A stretch of 64,000 bases of DNA from Albugo candida. Lineage: Eukaryota; Oomycota; Peronosporomycetes; Albuginales. Positions 11,731-24,054 of this stretch are shown piece by piece. Within the stretch, counting starts at the first letter, position 1. Every line of letters starts with the position of its first letter. The position numbers were made by a program, and so were the translations under genes. The notes under the pieces were generated by a model. It saw only the letters and a program-made list of their open reading frames with translations, was not told the DNA's origin and did no database searches. The stretch spans positions 434,001 to 498,000 of the forward strand of contig JBDOQK010000004.1 of NCBI GenBank assembly GCA_040437565.1, given 5' to 3'.

Positions 11731-14700
11731 ATGGCAGCTCCAACATCTTTGATGCTGAACGCGGTACCAAAGCAGCAACAGGATAATCACATAGTGCAAA
11801 ACGGGCGACAGAATAATCCCTTTGTTTCGCAACAATACATCGGAACTGAAGATTGTAATACGGAGACTGACGGCCAAGCAGCGTCATCACGTGATGCGCC
11901 TCGGAATGGTCCGATGCAAAATAGAAGAAAAGTTTACCGGCCAATACAAACGAACGATCGTAAAAAACCTGCTCAAGCTTTCGAACAGTCCGATAGCACA
12001 AGTGGTAACGGGAGGTCGAAGAAAACGAAGAAGCCACCGTTGAAGCCGAAGCGGCAACAAAACCAAGTCGACGACGGTACAAAGGGCACTACTAACGCAC
12101 AAAGATCTATTAAAGCATCAACAGTAGAAGAACGGGCAAAAGCGAGAGAGTATTGTGTTGTATGCACGGACGAAATTAAATTTCACGCAGTGGGTGAATG
12201 TAATCATCATGGAATTTGCAGTAAATGTTTCATGAGGATGAGGTGGGTTTTGAAGGATCGCTCCTGTCCAATTTGTAAGACGGTTTTGTCAAAGATGATT
12301 GTATCTCGAGAAGTACGATCATTCCAGAGTTTTTCGACTTGGGGGGAGGAAATTCTTGGTGCTGGCAATGCTGTCGATGCCGAAACTGATATGATATTTG
12401 TAAATTGTCGCTCACACTATCAAAAATTAAGACGTTTACGAGAACTCCACTGTCGTTTGCGAAGCTGCGATTCTTCTTCTCAAACATATCTAAATATTGA
12501 TCAACTCAATCAACACATGAAAGAGGCACATAACTTGATGTTTTGTCAGCTTTGCTTGACGCATGAGACTCGGTTCATTCAGGAGTGTCCCGTTTATACC
12601 AAAGCTAAACTAGCTGCACACAGCTCAGGGCGGAATGGTAGAACCAAATCGGTCCAAAATAAACGGAAAGAACTGCATCCAATGTGTCAGTTCTGCAAAA
12701 AACGTCAATATTGTGACGTACAATTATTTCAACACCTTGAAAAAGAACATTACAAGTGCCATTTATGCAAGTCAAGTGACCAGTATTATCGAGACTAGTG
12801 AGTGTGCTTATATTTTCTCATGCAAGCTCGACATAATATTTCTCTCTACTTATAGCACCACCTTAGAGAACCACTTTAGGAGTCAGCATTATCTGTGCGA
12901 GGATACCAAATGGTAAGGTGATTCCCAATGCTTTATTTATCCATGCGCCTCACTATTGTATCAGCCTGGCTAGCCGATTTGTAGTGTTTGAAAACCAGGT
13001 CGAATACCATGCTCATATGGCACAAACTCATGGTGTACGCAATCCGAAAGTCATGCTGGAATTTCACGTTGCTAGAAACGTGGGACACCCTCAAGCATCG
13101 AATCACGCCTCTCCACCTNNNNNNNNNNNNNNNNNNNNNNNNNNNNNNNNNNNNNNNNNNNNNNNNNNNNNNNNNNNNNNNNNNNNNNNNNNNNNNNNNN
13201 NNNNNNNNNNNNNNNNNNAAAGATCTATTAAAGCATCAACAGTAGAAGAACGGGCAAAAGCGAGAGAGTATTGTGTTGTATGCACGGACGAAATTAAATT
13301 TCACGCAGTGGGTGAATGTAATCATCATGGAATTTGCAGTAAATGTTTCATGAGGATGAGGTGGGTTTTGAAGGATCGCTCCTGTCCAATTTGTAAGACG
13401 GTTTTGTCAAAGATGATTGTATCTCGAGAAGTACGATCATTCCAGAGTTTTTCGACTTGGGGGGAGGAAATTCTTGGTGCTGGCAATGCTGTCGATGCCG
13501 AAACTGATATGATATTTGTAAATTGTCGCTCACACTATCAAAAATTAAGACGTTTACGAGAACTCCACTGTCGTTTGCGAAGCTGCGATTCTTCTTCTCA
13601 AACATATCTAAATATTGATCAACTCAATCAACACATGAAAGAGGCACATAACTTGATGTTTTGTCAGCTTTGCTTGACGCATGAGACTCGGTTCATTCAG
13701 GAGTGTCCCGTTTATACCAAAGCTAAACTAGCTGCACACAGCTCAGGGCGGAATGGTAGAACCAAATCGGTCCAAAATAAACGGAAAGAACTGCATCCAA
13801 TGTGTCAGTTCTGCAAAAAACGTCAATATTGTGACGTACAATTATTTCAACACCTTGAAAAAGAACATTACAAGTGCCATTTATGCAAGTCAAGTGACCA
13901 GTATTATCGAGACTAGTGAGTGTGCTTATATTTTCTCATGCAAGCTCGACATAATATTTCTCTCTACTTATAGCACCACCTTAGAGAACCACTTTAGGAG
14001 TCAGCATTATCTGTGCGAGGATACCAAATGGTAAGGTGATTCCCAATGCTTTATTTATCCATGCGCCTCACTATTGTATCAGCCTGGCTAGCCGATTTGT
14101 AGTGTTTGAAAACCAGGTCGAATACCATGCTCATATGGCACAAACTCATGGTGTACGCAATCCGAAAGTCATGCTGGAATTTCACGTTGCTAGAAACGTG
14201 GGACACCCTCAAGCATCGAATCACGCCTCTCCACCTGAAATGTGGGCACCTCATGAAGGTGAAAGAGGCCAACAGATAGAATTTGCGATGGCCGAGCTGG
14301 AGGAATCGTTCCCATTATTACCAACTCCTTCAACAAATGCTCCTAATTTAGGCTCAATTCAAAGATCCTTCTCCGTATCTACTACGCCTATTCGAAATAG
14401 AAAGGATCGCGAGAAGAATATGATGGATCTGGTTACAACTAGGCAAGGGCAAATTGCCCGAAATCGAAGACTCGCTCAAGCATTTGGATTATCTGGACCA
14501 GGAATCAATGACGAAGAATTTGCATTAGAATTGATTGCCCCTGCGTACCCGCAAGATTTGGTCAACTGGGCAAAGGCCAACACTGGATACCTCTCAACGA
14601 TTGAAAGACGTCTGGAACGTTTGGTAAAGGAAGCGAGANNNNNNNNNNNNNNNNNNNNNNNNNNNNNNNNNNNNNNNNNNNNNNNNNNNNNNNNNNNNNN

Positions 14701-15342
14701 NNNNNNNNNNNNNNNNNNNNNNNNNNNNNNNNNNNNNNTTGCCCGAAATCGAAGACTCGCTCAAGCATTTGGATTATCTGGACCAGGAATCAATGACGAA
14801 GAATTTGCATTAGAATTGATTGCCCCTGCGTACCCGCAAGATTTGGTCAACTGGGCAAAGGCCAACACTGGATACCTCTCAACGATTGAAAGACGTCTGG
14901 AACGTTTGGTAAAGGAAGCGAGATGCTTCAACGTTAGTTTGAAGCCTATGCCTTCAGAAGAAGTGAGTGTTGTAGAGAACGTTGCACTTGACACTCATAC
15001 ACTCTGACGTAGCGTGCATGTATGCATGAATTGGCTACTATCTATGGAGTTAGCTCAGAATCTACCGGACAAGACCCATATCGAAGAGTAGTCTTTTACA
15101 AAAGGGATGCCTCAAAAGTGCCGATAATTACCGTTTCGACGCATTTGCACGCGTTACACCGCGAGGCTGTTGGTGCGAAACAACAAGTAAATCCGTCACG
15201 AAGCGTAACTGAACAACGTCACGATAATCTCGGAGAAAATCGTGGCTGGGAACGCCTTCCTCGTGAAGAACAGAATACCACAATCGATGCGTGGAGTGAC
15301 GATGAAGAAAAGGGAGAGGAAGTTTGTACCGATGATTCCTAA
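11731..15342 (+). CDS. ZNF598/Hel2-like RING, C2H2 and R3H domain protein
   Basis: Probable E3 ubiquitin ligase of ribosome-associated quality control. Exons: 11731-12797; 12856-12912 (again 13974-14030); 12974-13118 continuing in the next contig copy (14092 onward) to 14962; 15013-15342. Introns are 58, 61 and 50 nt. With overlaps collapsed the product is 679 residues. Residues about 142-187 form the RING (CVVC, CNHHGICSKC, CPIC). A ZNF598-type zinc-finger block follows, including CQFCKKRQYCD, HYKCHLC, then across introns NHFRSQHYLCED and FENQVEYHAHMAQTH. The C-terminal part contains IERRLERLVKEA and, after the last intron, RACMHELA...GVSSES...PYRRVV, matching the R-x3-H core of an R3H domain. 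The acidic tail ends at 15342. The exact C-terminus is the least certain point. Confidence 0.82.
12101..14236. other. Gap 13119-13218 with 1018-bp duplicated contig ends
   Basis: Bases 12101-13118 equal 13219-14236, repeating the RING and zinc-finger exons. Confidence 0.93.
14454..14923. other. Gap 14639-14738 with 185-bp duplicated contig ends
   Basis: Bases 14454-14638 equal 14739-14923. The 285-nt unit is in frame, so the ORF passes through the artefact. Confidence 0.92.
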
Positions 15343-16030
15343 AGGCGGAAGGTCCCATGGTTGTCAGAATTCAAACTACACAGAAGAAAATGAGCATTTG
15401 GCAGCACGCTGCAGAAACGCTTCTGCGTCAACCAAGCCCCAGATGTGGTGGCTGGGCGCCTTGGTGACTGCTTCAATTCCATCTCAGATTATAGATGCAG
15501 ATATCCAATAATTCAACAAACCCTGAAGCAAAAATAGAACAGAAGTATGGAACGAGTTGAGTCTTTTTCGCTTCTCTTTTGACCTCCAAAGTCGAATCAT
15601 GCTGTACAATGTCATACAAAGCGGACCCGTACTAGTGACGGCTCAAAACTCAATCGATATAATGGCAAGCGCTAAAGAGCCGACACATTATCGCCTACTT
15701 TGTAAATTATAGAGCTGCCAACGACTTTGTATGGTGGGCATGGTGCCAATGTGAAGACTTGTATTACCACATTGACACTTTCTGTGGTTCACACAGCATA
15801 CGGTTTGAACAAAACGTGCAATCCGGATGGCCAACAAAATCGTGGTAAGTTGTGACAATAGAAAAGTTGGTAGGTGGCCTGCGTGATGTTTGAGAAAATG
15901 ACTTTGAGCAGCTGCAAATATGTGCATACAATCATAATATATCTGATTCTTTAACTACCTACTTATCTCATCATTACTCCTGACCGTGTAAATATCACCT
16001 AGTTTGGATTCAAACATAGGGAGGTAGATA
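15343..16030. other. Intergenic, no gene seen
   Basis: An overlapping frame at 15242-15511 could offer an alternative C-terminus for the upstream gene, but joining it would need a 23-nt intron, which is too short. Nothing else recognised. Confidence 0.4.
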
Positions 16031-16150
16031 GTTTCCAAGCTTTTTTACTTGGGGGAAGGGCTCGATCACTCCCCACACTGCCGGGAATCGGACCAACGAC
16101 CTCGAGGAGGGAATCTGCTTGATCAACCGACTGAGCTGGATTATAAAATG
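16031..16150 (-). mobile_element. tRNA-derived SINE copy 1
   Basis: On the minus strand an A-box-like AGCTCAGTCGG (about 16127-16137) precedes a B-box-like GGTCCGATTCC (16083-16093) at tRNA spacing, followed by a non-tRNA tail ending AAGCTTGGAAAC (16031-16042). The tail and head match a second copy at 52257-52357. The arms do not fold into an intact tRNA cloverleaf, so this is a SINE rather than a tRNA gene. Confidence 0.6.
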
Positions 16151-16329
16151 GGCGAGGATTTCTTTTTGTAATATCCACAACCTGTCCTCAAACTTCATTT
16201 TTGCCAGATGAAAATGCAACACTTCACTTCTCGAAACAAGATGGTGATACAAAGTTGATCGCTAGTCCACTTCAACGTGAAAGCTAAGGGCTCCTCAATT
16301 ATTTCAACGTGAAACAATATCTCAGCACT

Positions 16330-18107
16330 CACGGTGAATGTCAATGGAATCCATCAAAATGGTCATCTTGTTATCGACCTTGTCCTATCTCGACAGTCCA
16401 TTTGTCGTGTTCAAGACACAGACTTCCACGATAACAGCCAAATGGAATCGATCCAGGTTTTATTACATTCAAAAATGCATCACAAAATGTTTCTCAATGA
16501 TCACTACAGTGCTTTTCTACTTTTAACTCAAAATCGCAGTGGCGGTGTGATGAGAATCCTTCGTTCGGACTTTCCCGGTTACACAGCAGCTGAAAAACTC
16601 ACCGAACGAAGTATTCGTAATCGCTATTTGGTTTTGCGTCTTCTCATTCACGATGTACCAGTGTATATTAACAATTTATATGCACGGGTCAAGGCCGAGG
16701 AAAGAGTCATTTTTTATGAGTTGTTGCTCCCAAACACTTTCGAATCGACCGCGACACATCTCGTATTTGGTATTACAGCACACCACCCGATCCAGCTATC
16801 GATGCTTCAAGGGTACCAATTCGAAAATTCGACACGAAGCAAGTCGATTATGCGAAACTATTCCAAACACGCAATATTGCGTGTTTGGAATAGTTTCGCA
16901 TCTGGGTGCGGTAGACGCTTGGCGAATCCAACATCCGACCAAAAACTTATCTACAGGACCATTACCACGCAAGAATCGACTAGATTACATCTGCATGTCG
17001 GAAAAGCTTCACAATATGGTATACAAAACCTCCGAGTATTCCTGTCCACAACATGCGGGAGATCATTTGACCAAAAAAATAACTTTTGCAAATCCAACTC
17101 AATCCACAGGCGACGATATTGAAAATGTTCATTACCAGCATTTGAATATATTCTAGTTGTCGAAGCATTAAGTTGCAGTTGCGGACAACTTCATGTCCCG
17201 GGAAGATATGGGAAAGGAGGAGGACGAAAACCAAGAAGAAGCTTTCAGGAATTAAGAAGAAGATTGCACACGTTAGCCTACGTGATGTCGAGTCTAGCCA
17301 GCATCTTTTGGAATCCCTAGCAGCTCGGTTTTGCACTCAGGACACCAATCAGTCACGGCATTTTTACGAATCGAGTCTCGAACAATTCAGAGGTTCGGTC
17401 GAAGGCAATTCCAGATACAACCAAGACGAGAGCTTCGACTATCAGGTGAAGCATATTGAGAACTATCTCACTCATTTTTTCGCCCTCCGGATAGTTCTTG
17501 TCGTCGCGTGCCGATCGAAAATGTCATCAAAAAATGTGGCACCCTGACATCGAGCCCGAGGGAAAGTGTTGACGAATCTAGGGATCATTGAAGTGATGTC
17601 ATGAAATATCTATATAGCCCCGAGACCGACTCAGCTGATACATGCGAAGGAAAGCAAAAAAAGCTACTGCATTCGATTCAAGTTTCCCTTCTATCCGAAA
17701 AGCAAGACCGTCTCTCATAGCGCTTAAGTAAGGCAAAGATGGCAGAAGCGATCAAGCGCATGCAAAGTGGTTCTTCTCCAGGCATGGATGGACTACCAGC
17801 TGCATTTTATCAGCTTGATCCGGAAATGCTTGTCGAGTGTCTGAAGGATCGTGTTCGAATATTAGCTGGAAAGAGGTATCTTACTTCGATCGCAACGTCA
17901 CTCGGCAATAACATTATTGTACAAAAAAGGATCACGAGGTGATCCTAGCAACTATCGACCGATCTCAATGCTTTGCGTTGATGTGTAAGTAATTTCAAAA
18001 GTGTTGGCGTATCGATTTGCAACGGTTTTGCCAAAATTGATCCATCAAGATCAAACAGCACTTTTGCGAGGAAGGTCGATGCATCACCATATCCTACATC
18101 TCATCAG
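16330..18107 (+). mobile_element. Degenerate LINE (endonuclease and partial RT)
   Basis: Plus-strand remnant of non-LTR ORF2. An APE-type endonuclease is spread over two frames: GGVMRILRSD and VYINNLYARV near 16540-16690, then SHLGAVDAWRIQHP and KNRLDYICMS near 16893-17010. The spacer (LEQFRGSVEG, ESFDYQVKHIE) lies at about 17380-17460. Reverse transcriptase starts with SGSSPGMDGLPAAFYQ (about 17770) and continues as GDPSNYRPISML and LIHQDQTALLRGRSMHHH to about 18105. There the sequence switches abruptly to minus-strand Copia integrase. Stops and frameshifts make it non-functional. Confidence 0.8.
16850..16901. repeat. 52-bp perfect palindrome
   Basis: Arms 16850-16875 and 16876-16901 are exact reverse complements with no loop. 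The palindrome lies in the LINE endonuclease region where family members have a short variable stretch before the LG-VDAW motif. Either a fold-back duplication or an assembly artefact. Confidence 0.9.
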
Positions 18108-19262
18108 AAATAATACGGCAATTTACTTCCAAAAATCATGCATCGAGCCGTATACAAAATAATCCTGTGCATGCATTCTAATTTCCCATTCGACGCTTGA
18201 TTATTTGATTCAGACTTTCCGCGCGACCCCATTTCTCTTGCAAAACAAATCGACATTCCGATACTCACCGCCACCGTCCGTGCGTAACATAAGAACGCGA
18301 CAGTCGAAATTTTTTCCAAAGAAATCCAGAATATGCTCGAATTTCCGGGCAGCTGCATCCTTGGTCCTAGCCAGGAACACACGGCAATAATTCGACTTAT
18401 GTTCGACAAGATTGACCAATTATCGATTTCCAAATCGATCCTTCGGGGTCATAGGACCCTTTAAATTGCTTCATATCACCCCTCCAAGTCTGTAGATAGG
18501 TAAATTTCCCTGGGCGCAAGTCAGAAACTTCTCACGTATTTTATCGCTCAATTTGATGCCGGATCTTGCATTCTTCGCCATACGACGATGAAACAGCATG
18601 AGCGTACCTACATGTAGGTACGTATCTGGATCGGCAGTCGTCTATTCGTTGACAACTGCCATGATCACATCAATTGGCTCTTCGTCACAACGGCTTTAAC
18701 TTAGTTCGCACTTCAAGCACGTGATTGTTCATTTGAACGTAAAAAAGACTGTACCAGTCTTGGAATCCACCAGTGACCGACGACCGTCTGCATACATGAG
18801 ATTGAAACCCTTGTTGTCCAGCTTTCCATATGAGATAATGTTTCTCATTACTAACGGTGCGAGGTGAACGTCAGTCAAGCGCACTGTGCAAGGTCCACCA
18901 GCGGCCGTCAACTGGAGAAGCACGGACCCGACCTTCGTCACACGTAGCGATTGTTCATCTGGAAGCAAGCACTTGCTACCACAATTGCGGGAACTTTCAA
19001 GCATTCTCTCATCACACAAAAGGTGTCAACTAAACCGCTGTCAAAAAACCAACGATCTTGAATTATCTCTGTGTCATTGACTACTGCGACAGTAATATGT
19101 ACGCCACGTCCATTTCCGTTTCCACCTCCATTGTTCTTCTTACCACGGCAGTCTGCCGCGATATGTCCAGCTTTGTTACAGTTGTAGCAAGTCCGAGTCT
19201 CACGTCTTGGCTGCAAATTCCCACCATGTGGCACAACGGCCAAACCAGTAGCCTTGGCGCCA
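18107..19262 (-). mobile_element. Degenerate Copia element B (gag knuckle to integrase)
   Basis: Reading right to left on the minus strand: CCHC zinc knuckle (CYNCNKAGHIAADC, 19195-19154), protease with DSG (DRWFFDSG), protease tail (SLRVTKVGSV, LTDVHLAPL, RNIISYGKL, 19019-18729), and integrase (CRVFLARTKD, LRTDGGGEYRN, ASNGKLECMHRI) to about 18107. Frames break several times. RT and RNase H of this copy are missing; the 3' side ends where the LINE begins. No LTR recognised. Confidence 0.8.
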
Positions 19263-22200
19263 CGCAGCAGGCCCGAGATTTTTGTCGTTGGTAGTGCCTT
19301 TGTCAACACATCCACCATCATATTATCAGACTTGACAAAGCTTGCCTGCACGACCTTAGCTTGAGCGTAATGGCAGATAGAATTTGAAAAGAATGTCGAC
19401 ATATTTCGCGCTCGCGGTACTCTTCCCGCTTTCCAGTTCCTGATCGCCGCTTGATTAATCCATTAACATGGGCACGACTCAACAACTTATATGTCCAGTT
19501 CGCCAACGATTCATTTCAGCACTAGAAGATCACGAATAGTATGCGACGCAGCGATGAACTCTGCTTCCATTGTGCTACGCGAAACACCAGTCTGCTTCTT
19601 GCACGTCCAAGATACTACTACACCCTCCATCGTCAGCACGTATTCCTAAACCTGACTTTCTATCCAGCTTGTCCGCGGCAAAGTCCGCGTCGCTCCAGCT
19701 TTCGATCTTGATGAGGTCCTGTGGTTGGCTTGCACTGTTGACACATAACTTCTGCGACCTTGTCTCCTTAAATATCACGCACTTCTCGTGAACATTTTCC
19801 AATTTCTCATCTTCAGTTTTTGAGTCTACCTTGTCGCGCGGTGCACTGCCAAACAGATATCAGGGCGAGTGCATCTTTCTTGGTAGACTCCCAACGAGGG
19901 ACTGAAACGCCTTGATGCTTGCTAGTTCGCCTTCAATGAAGCAACCTACAATTTTGACCCTTGCGTTTCCTCTTTGTTTTTTTTTGGCATTCTTCGCCAA
20001 TTGGAGTTCGAGTTCCGTTCCAACCATGGTTCTGTAACAGTAAGTCGATAATCAATTCTTGATCCAGCACATAACCAGCCTCAGAGCCCAACATTATACG
20101 TAAGCTCAAAAACTTGTTCACTGAACCCAAATCTTTTATAGCGAGCGACACCATGCTGTCGAAAATTCGTTCAACGACATCAGTCGAAGTCCCAGTGACC
20201 AAAACGTCGTCGACGTACACTCCAACAACCGTGAAATTTCTATCCGTATCTTTAATATACAGACACATGTCTGTTGTACAATACACTGCTCGAAACCCAG
20301 ATTCACCAACTTCGAGTGAAATAGATTGCTTCATAGCCTTCCAGCCTACTTCAGGCCATATAGCGACACTTTAAAGCAACATCTTTTCTATGCTTAACTC
20401 CATGTTGCTTCAAGATATCTTGGCCTATTTGCATTCCGCTTGGCACTCTCATGTATATGTCAACACTTTTTCATTTTTAGTCTTGACACATGCATTTGGT
20501 AAGTCACCATGACGTGCCAGCACGTTTCATCAAATAGAGAGTACCCAGATTAGCTTCACGGTACCAAGTTCTATTACTGCATCAAAAGTCAAAGTGCAAT
20601 CGATTCCAAAGAGTATTTCATTGCCACTTGCAACGATTCTTGCCTTATATTCCTCCCCATCTTCATCAGCATCTGTCTCCGTCTTGAGAACCCACTCGTA
20701 ATGAAGAACGTGTGAGTCTCTAGGTGGAACTAACACTCTTCACAAAACCATCTAAATCCAAAGCGCTCAGCACTTCGTTTAGGCTACGAATCACTTATAT
20801 TTGTTAGTTCTTTTCACAGCCTCACCGTAGTTTCTTGGATCTGGTTCTCTGATAGTGCTGACAACTCCTTGAACTCTAATAATGTTACCTTTATCACTTG
20901 GCTTATCGAATTCATCGCGTCTTGACCGTGTCAGGTGTCGGTCACGTATCCATCCGGAAGATCGGCCTTCCGTTGGGCGCTGCCATGCCATCAAACGCCT
21001 CCTGACCTTCAGTACCATGCAAATCTTTTACCAATTCATTGTATTGAATGTAGGTCAGGGTTTCAACATACCGAACATGCTCAGTTACACTACTACACAC
21101 TCCTTTGGTATGTAGGACCGATATGCGTTCATCTCATCGTCCATTCCGATAATGATTGCCGCTTTCCCACGCACACCCAAAGATTTGTTCTTAATCTTCA
21201 GGTGCACCGTGAATGGGGAGCCAAAGACCACAATGTAACCTAAGATCGTCGTTTCTTGGTCAGCATCTCAATTGGGAAGATGCCACCTTCATTTGGCCTC
21301 GGTGGGACTTCGATTTAGGATGTAGGCTGCATGTTCAGCCACCTCGTCCAAAAACTTCAAGGGTAGCCCACTTGCAAACACCATACTTCGCACCATGTTC
21401 ATGATAATGCGATGGATTCTTTCAGCTTTGCCATTACTTTCCTGGTTGCTTCTTTCACTTACTTGTCGTATGACACCAAGTTTCTTGCAAAACACGTCCA
21501 GAGGTTTGTATTCGCCTCCACCGTCTGTACGTAGAACGTTCATACGGTAACTGAACCACTTTCGAAATAGACCAAGAAGTGCCTGAACTTCATCGCAGCA
21601 ACATCCTTAATCTTAGCGAGGAACACTCGGCAATAGGTTGACCGATGATCGATCAAGTTTTTCAAATACTTATTGCATAGTCACATGGCCCTTTAAGGTC
21701 GAAACAGATGGCGCCAGAGATCATATAGAAGGGTGAATCCAGCCCGCTGTCTTTGCGTGACTGTATGTTCTTCGTCTGCTTGTCTTGTGCGCATGCCAAG
21801 CAGTTGATACGCCTTATATCGGTCAGTTTGACACCAGAGGCAGGATCGCGGGACATCCTGATGATTGTGTCATATCACAGATGACCCAAACGACGATGGA
21901 ACTGTAACAAGCTTCCATGCTGGAAACCCATGTTATGTTCATGTTCATCACCATTCACGATTGTCATAACCGCCTCCTTTGGTGAACCAAATGCACAAAA
22001 ATTGTCAGTGGAAATAGCATCGTAAACCGAAACGATCAAAACATCATTGCTACGATCAACGTCCATGATGGGTGTACCACCCCGATTAGAGACCATAACA
22101 CGCCTCCCTTCCTTTCCAAGTTATCGAAGGAAATGATGTTACACCCCAAAGGAATGCGTATTGACCATCGAGAAGTCGGATGGTCTTTACAATACCAAGT

Positions 22201-24054
22201 GCCTTGACCCGGATCATCACACTTCCTTGTTTGGTGATTATTTGGGGTACCCCATCCGAATCCGCGGTAAAACATTCATTTCGTCATTCGACCGGATCGT
22301 CGAGTAGACTCAAGTCATTGACCAAATGTCGTCCTGAGCCGCTGTCCAATACTAAGTTGCTGGTTAGGCTGGACCTTCCATCTCTAGCAGCTAAAATGGA
22401 ATCTATATCTTGTCGTTTCTTGCCTTTGTTCGGGAAAACTGCATTGAGGTGACCAGTGTTCCCCCATTAATAGCACCTTCTTGTTCAGGACGTTTCTTGA
22501 TCTGTTTAAACTTCCTGATTTCCTTCGTCGGCTCGAGGACGTTTAACACGTCTCTAGCGAAACATTGGACTCGAAGGCCGAACTCAGTAGATTGTGCAAA
22601 TTGGGCGATACCTTCAGCCTGTCGCACAAAGTCAACTCTGTTCAGGTCCAAACAGGACAACATCGTCGTGCGCATTGTTGCCCAAGACAAGGCTGTCCGC
22701 GCCTCCGCACGAGTCACAGACAGCTGTTAGATACAAGAAATCTTTCATCCAGATACGGTGCGATGCCTTAGGCGCAATAAAAAACTGCAAAATCCGGGGA
22801 GGTGTTATCTTGGTAGAGAGTCAGGATCTTTGCATTGCATGCTACAAGGTTTGACTCTCAAACCACCAAGTTTCCACCTGCCGACGATAATTTTCTATGC
22901 CATGCCTGCAAGGTTTTGACCAAGAGCATCAACCTTGATGTTTTCAGGCCACACAAAACCACAGGAACGCTCGTAGAAGCCAACTTGTCGCAAAAATTCA
23001 ATCCCCATTCAGTTGAAGGTGTCTATATTACTAGAATTAGACAAACTGACTTCTCTAGTTGCCTAGGCTATCTTAAATAANNNNNNNNNNNNNNNNNNNN
23101 NNNNNNNNNNNNNNNNNNNNNNNNNNNNNNNNNNNNNNNNNNNNNNNNNNNNNNNNNNNNNNNNNNNNNNNNNNNNNNNNCCCTTGGTTGTGTCGATATG
23201 TCGACTTGAACCATTGTTTTCGAGAGGAAAGAGGTGAAAAAAGTTGTTTTTTCGAGTTGTTTTTACTAAATTGGCGGGTTACTTAGTAGCCGGCAAATTG
23301 AGAAGTTCAATCCCCATTCAATAAACCCACTACCAAGTCCATGGTCGAGTTCCTTTCCGTCGAGAGGTTGCAGCGCCAATTTTCGTTGGCGATCACGCGG
23401 TACGCATTCGGGCACCTGCCCAGGTTGGTAACAACCTGGACCTGGTATACGCATACCTGGGTACTATTCTGCAGGTGCATCCTGACCATGAGGGCCAGCG
23501 TGAGGCATTTCACCCATTTTATAGTTGCCATCCACCTGAGACGGTGGGTCAATCATATCACCAGTAGAAGCTGGTCGTCGAGAAGTAAAGTAGGTGGCCG
23601 ACGAGACATTTGGCAAACATTTGAGAAAAGAGGTATGCTCCAAAGTCTGGGTGCGATAAATTCTCCTGATCCTAGAACCTAACCAGAAGTGCTTGACTCC
23701 GCTGAGTCCTTGCGATGCCCGTTGACTTTCTGGTCTTCGAGGATTCAATTCTACACATTCTCTACGACAAGTCACCAAGCATGGCGAGCATCTTGTCCAG
23801 TGCCGCCGCGGGCACTGCTCACTTTTCGTCCAATTGTTGGTCGTTGGTTGCTGGTCGTGCCCTAACCATCTACCATCACAGCAGGTATAGCTTGTTGGGC
23901 AACCCGTTTTTTTGGGCTCATAACCTGTTGGATGTATTCGAAATGCCCATACTATATCTAGTATTAACTTTTTTGCCAGCACTACGATATGCATGTGCAA
24001 CAGCATTGAAAACTTGAGTATGTCACGTTGCACATAACGTCCGTCGAATCCCAC
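19262..24054 (-). mobile_element. Degenerate Copia element A (gag to RNase H), interrupted by a LINE
   Basis: Order on the minus strand: gag N-part (QPLDGKELDHGLGSGFIEWG, about 23380-23306), then after the LINE insertion gag C-part (RQVGFYERSCGFVWPENIKV, about 22992-22930), protease (NLVLDSGSGRHLVNDL, about 22360), gag-pre-integrase, integrase (LRTDGGGEYKPL; NGKAERIHRI; 21860-21289), reverse transcriptase (EWVLKTE, YVDDVLVTG; 20736-19933), and RNase H (SWSDADFAADKLDRKSG; HYAQAKVVQ; DVLTKALP; 19802-19292). Many stops are present. The RNase H end runs in frame into the gag knuckle of element B with no LTR between them. The 5' limit is approximate. Confidence 0.82.
22997..23320 (-). mobile_element. 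LINE insertion in Copia gag with 15-bp target-site duplication
   Basis: The identical 15-mer ttcaatccccattca occurs at 22997-23011 and 23306-23320 and is gag coding sequence (EWGLNF). Between the copies, on the minus strand, lies a LINE 5' end (23305 leftward, ctcaatttgccgg, leading to an ORF1 start MVQVDISTQP near 23213) and a LINE 3' end (23080-23012, ending acaccttcaac). The middle is the 100-N gap 23081-23180, so true length is unknown. Both ends match the plus-strand copy at 49150-50262. Confidence 0.85.

Larger units (their letters stand above)
10027..12166. other. Gap 11047-11146 with 1020-bp duplicated contig ends
   Basis: Bases 10027-11046 equal 11147-12166 across 100 N, duplicating most of riboflavin kinase and the 5' part of the RING gene. 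Confidence 0.93.

Noticed and set aside
15242-15511. Alternative C-terminus of the ZNF598-like protein
   Set aside because: It would require a 23-nt intron or a frameshift; all other introns here are at least 45 nt.
16040-16140. A functional tRNA gene on the minus strand
   Set aside because: A and B boxes are present but stems do not pair across the acceptor and anticodon arms, and the same unit recurs with a shared non-tRNA tail at 52257-52357.
18729-22717. Numerous short minus-strand ORFs as host genes
   Set aside because: Each contains Copia protease, integrase, RT or RNase H motifs with stops between; they are pieces of dead retrotransposons.
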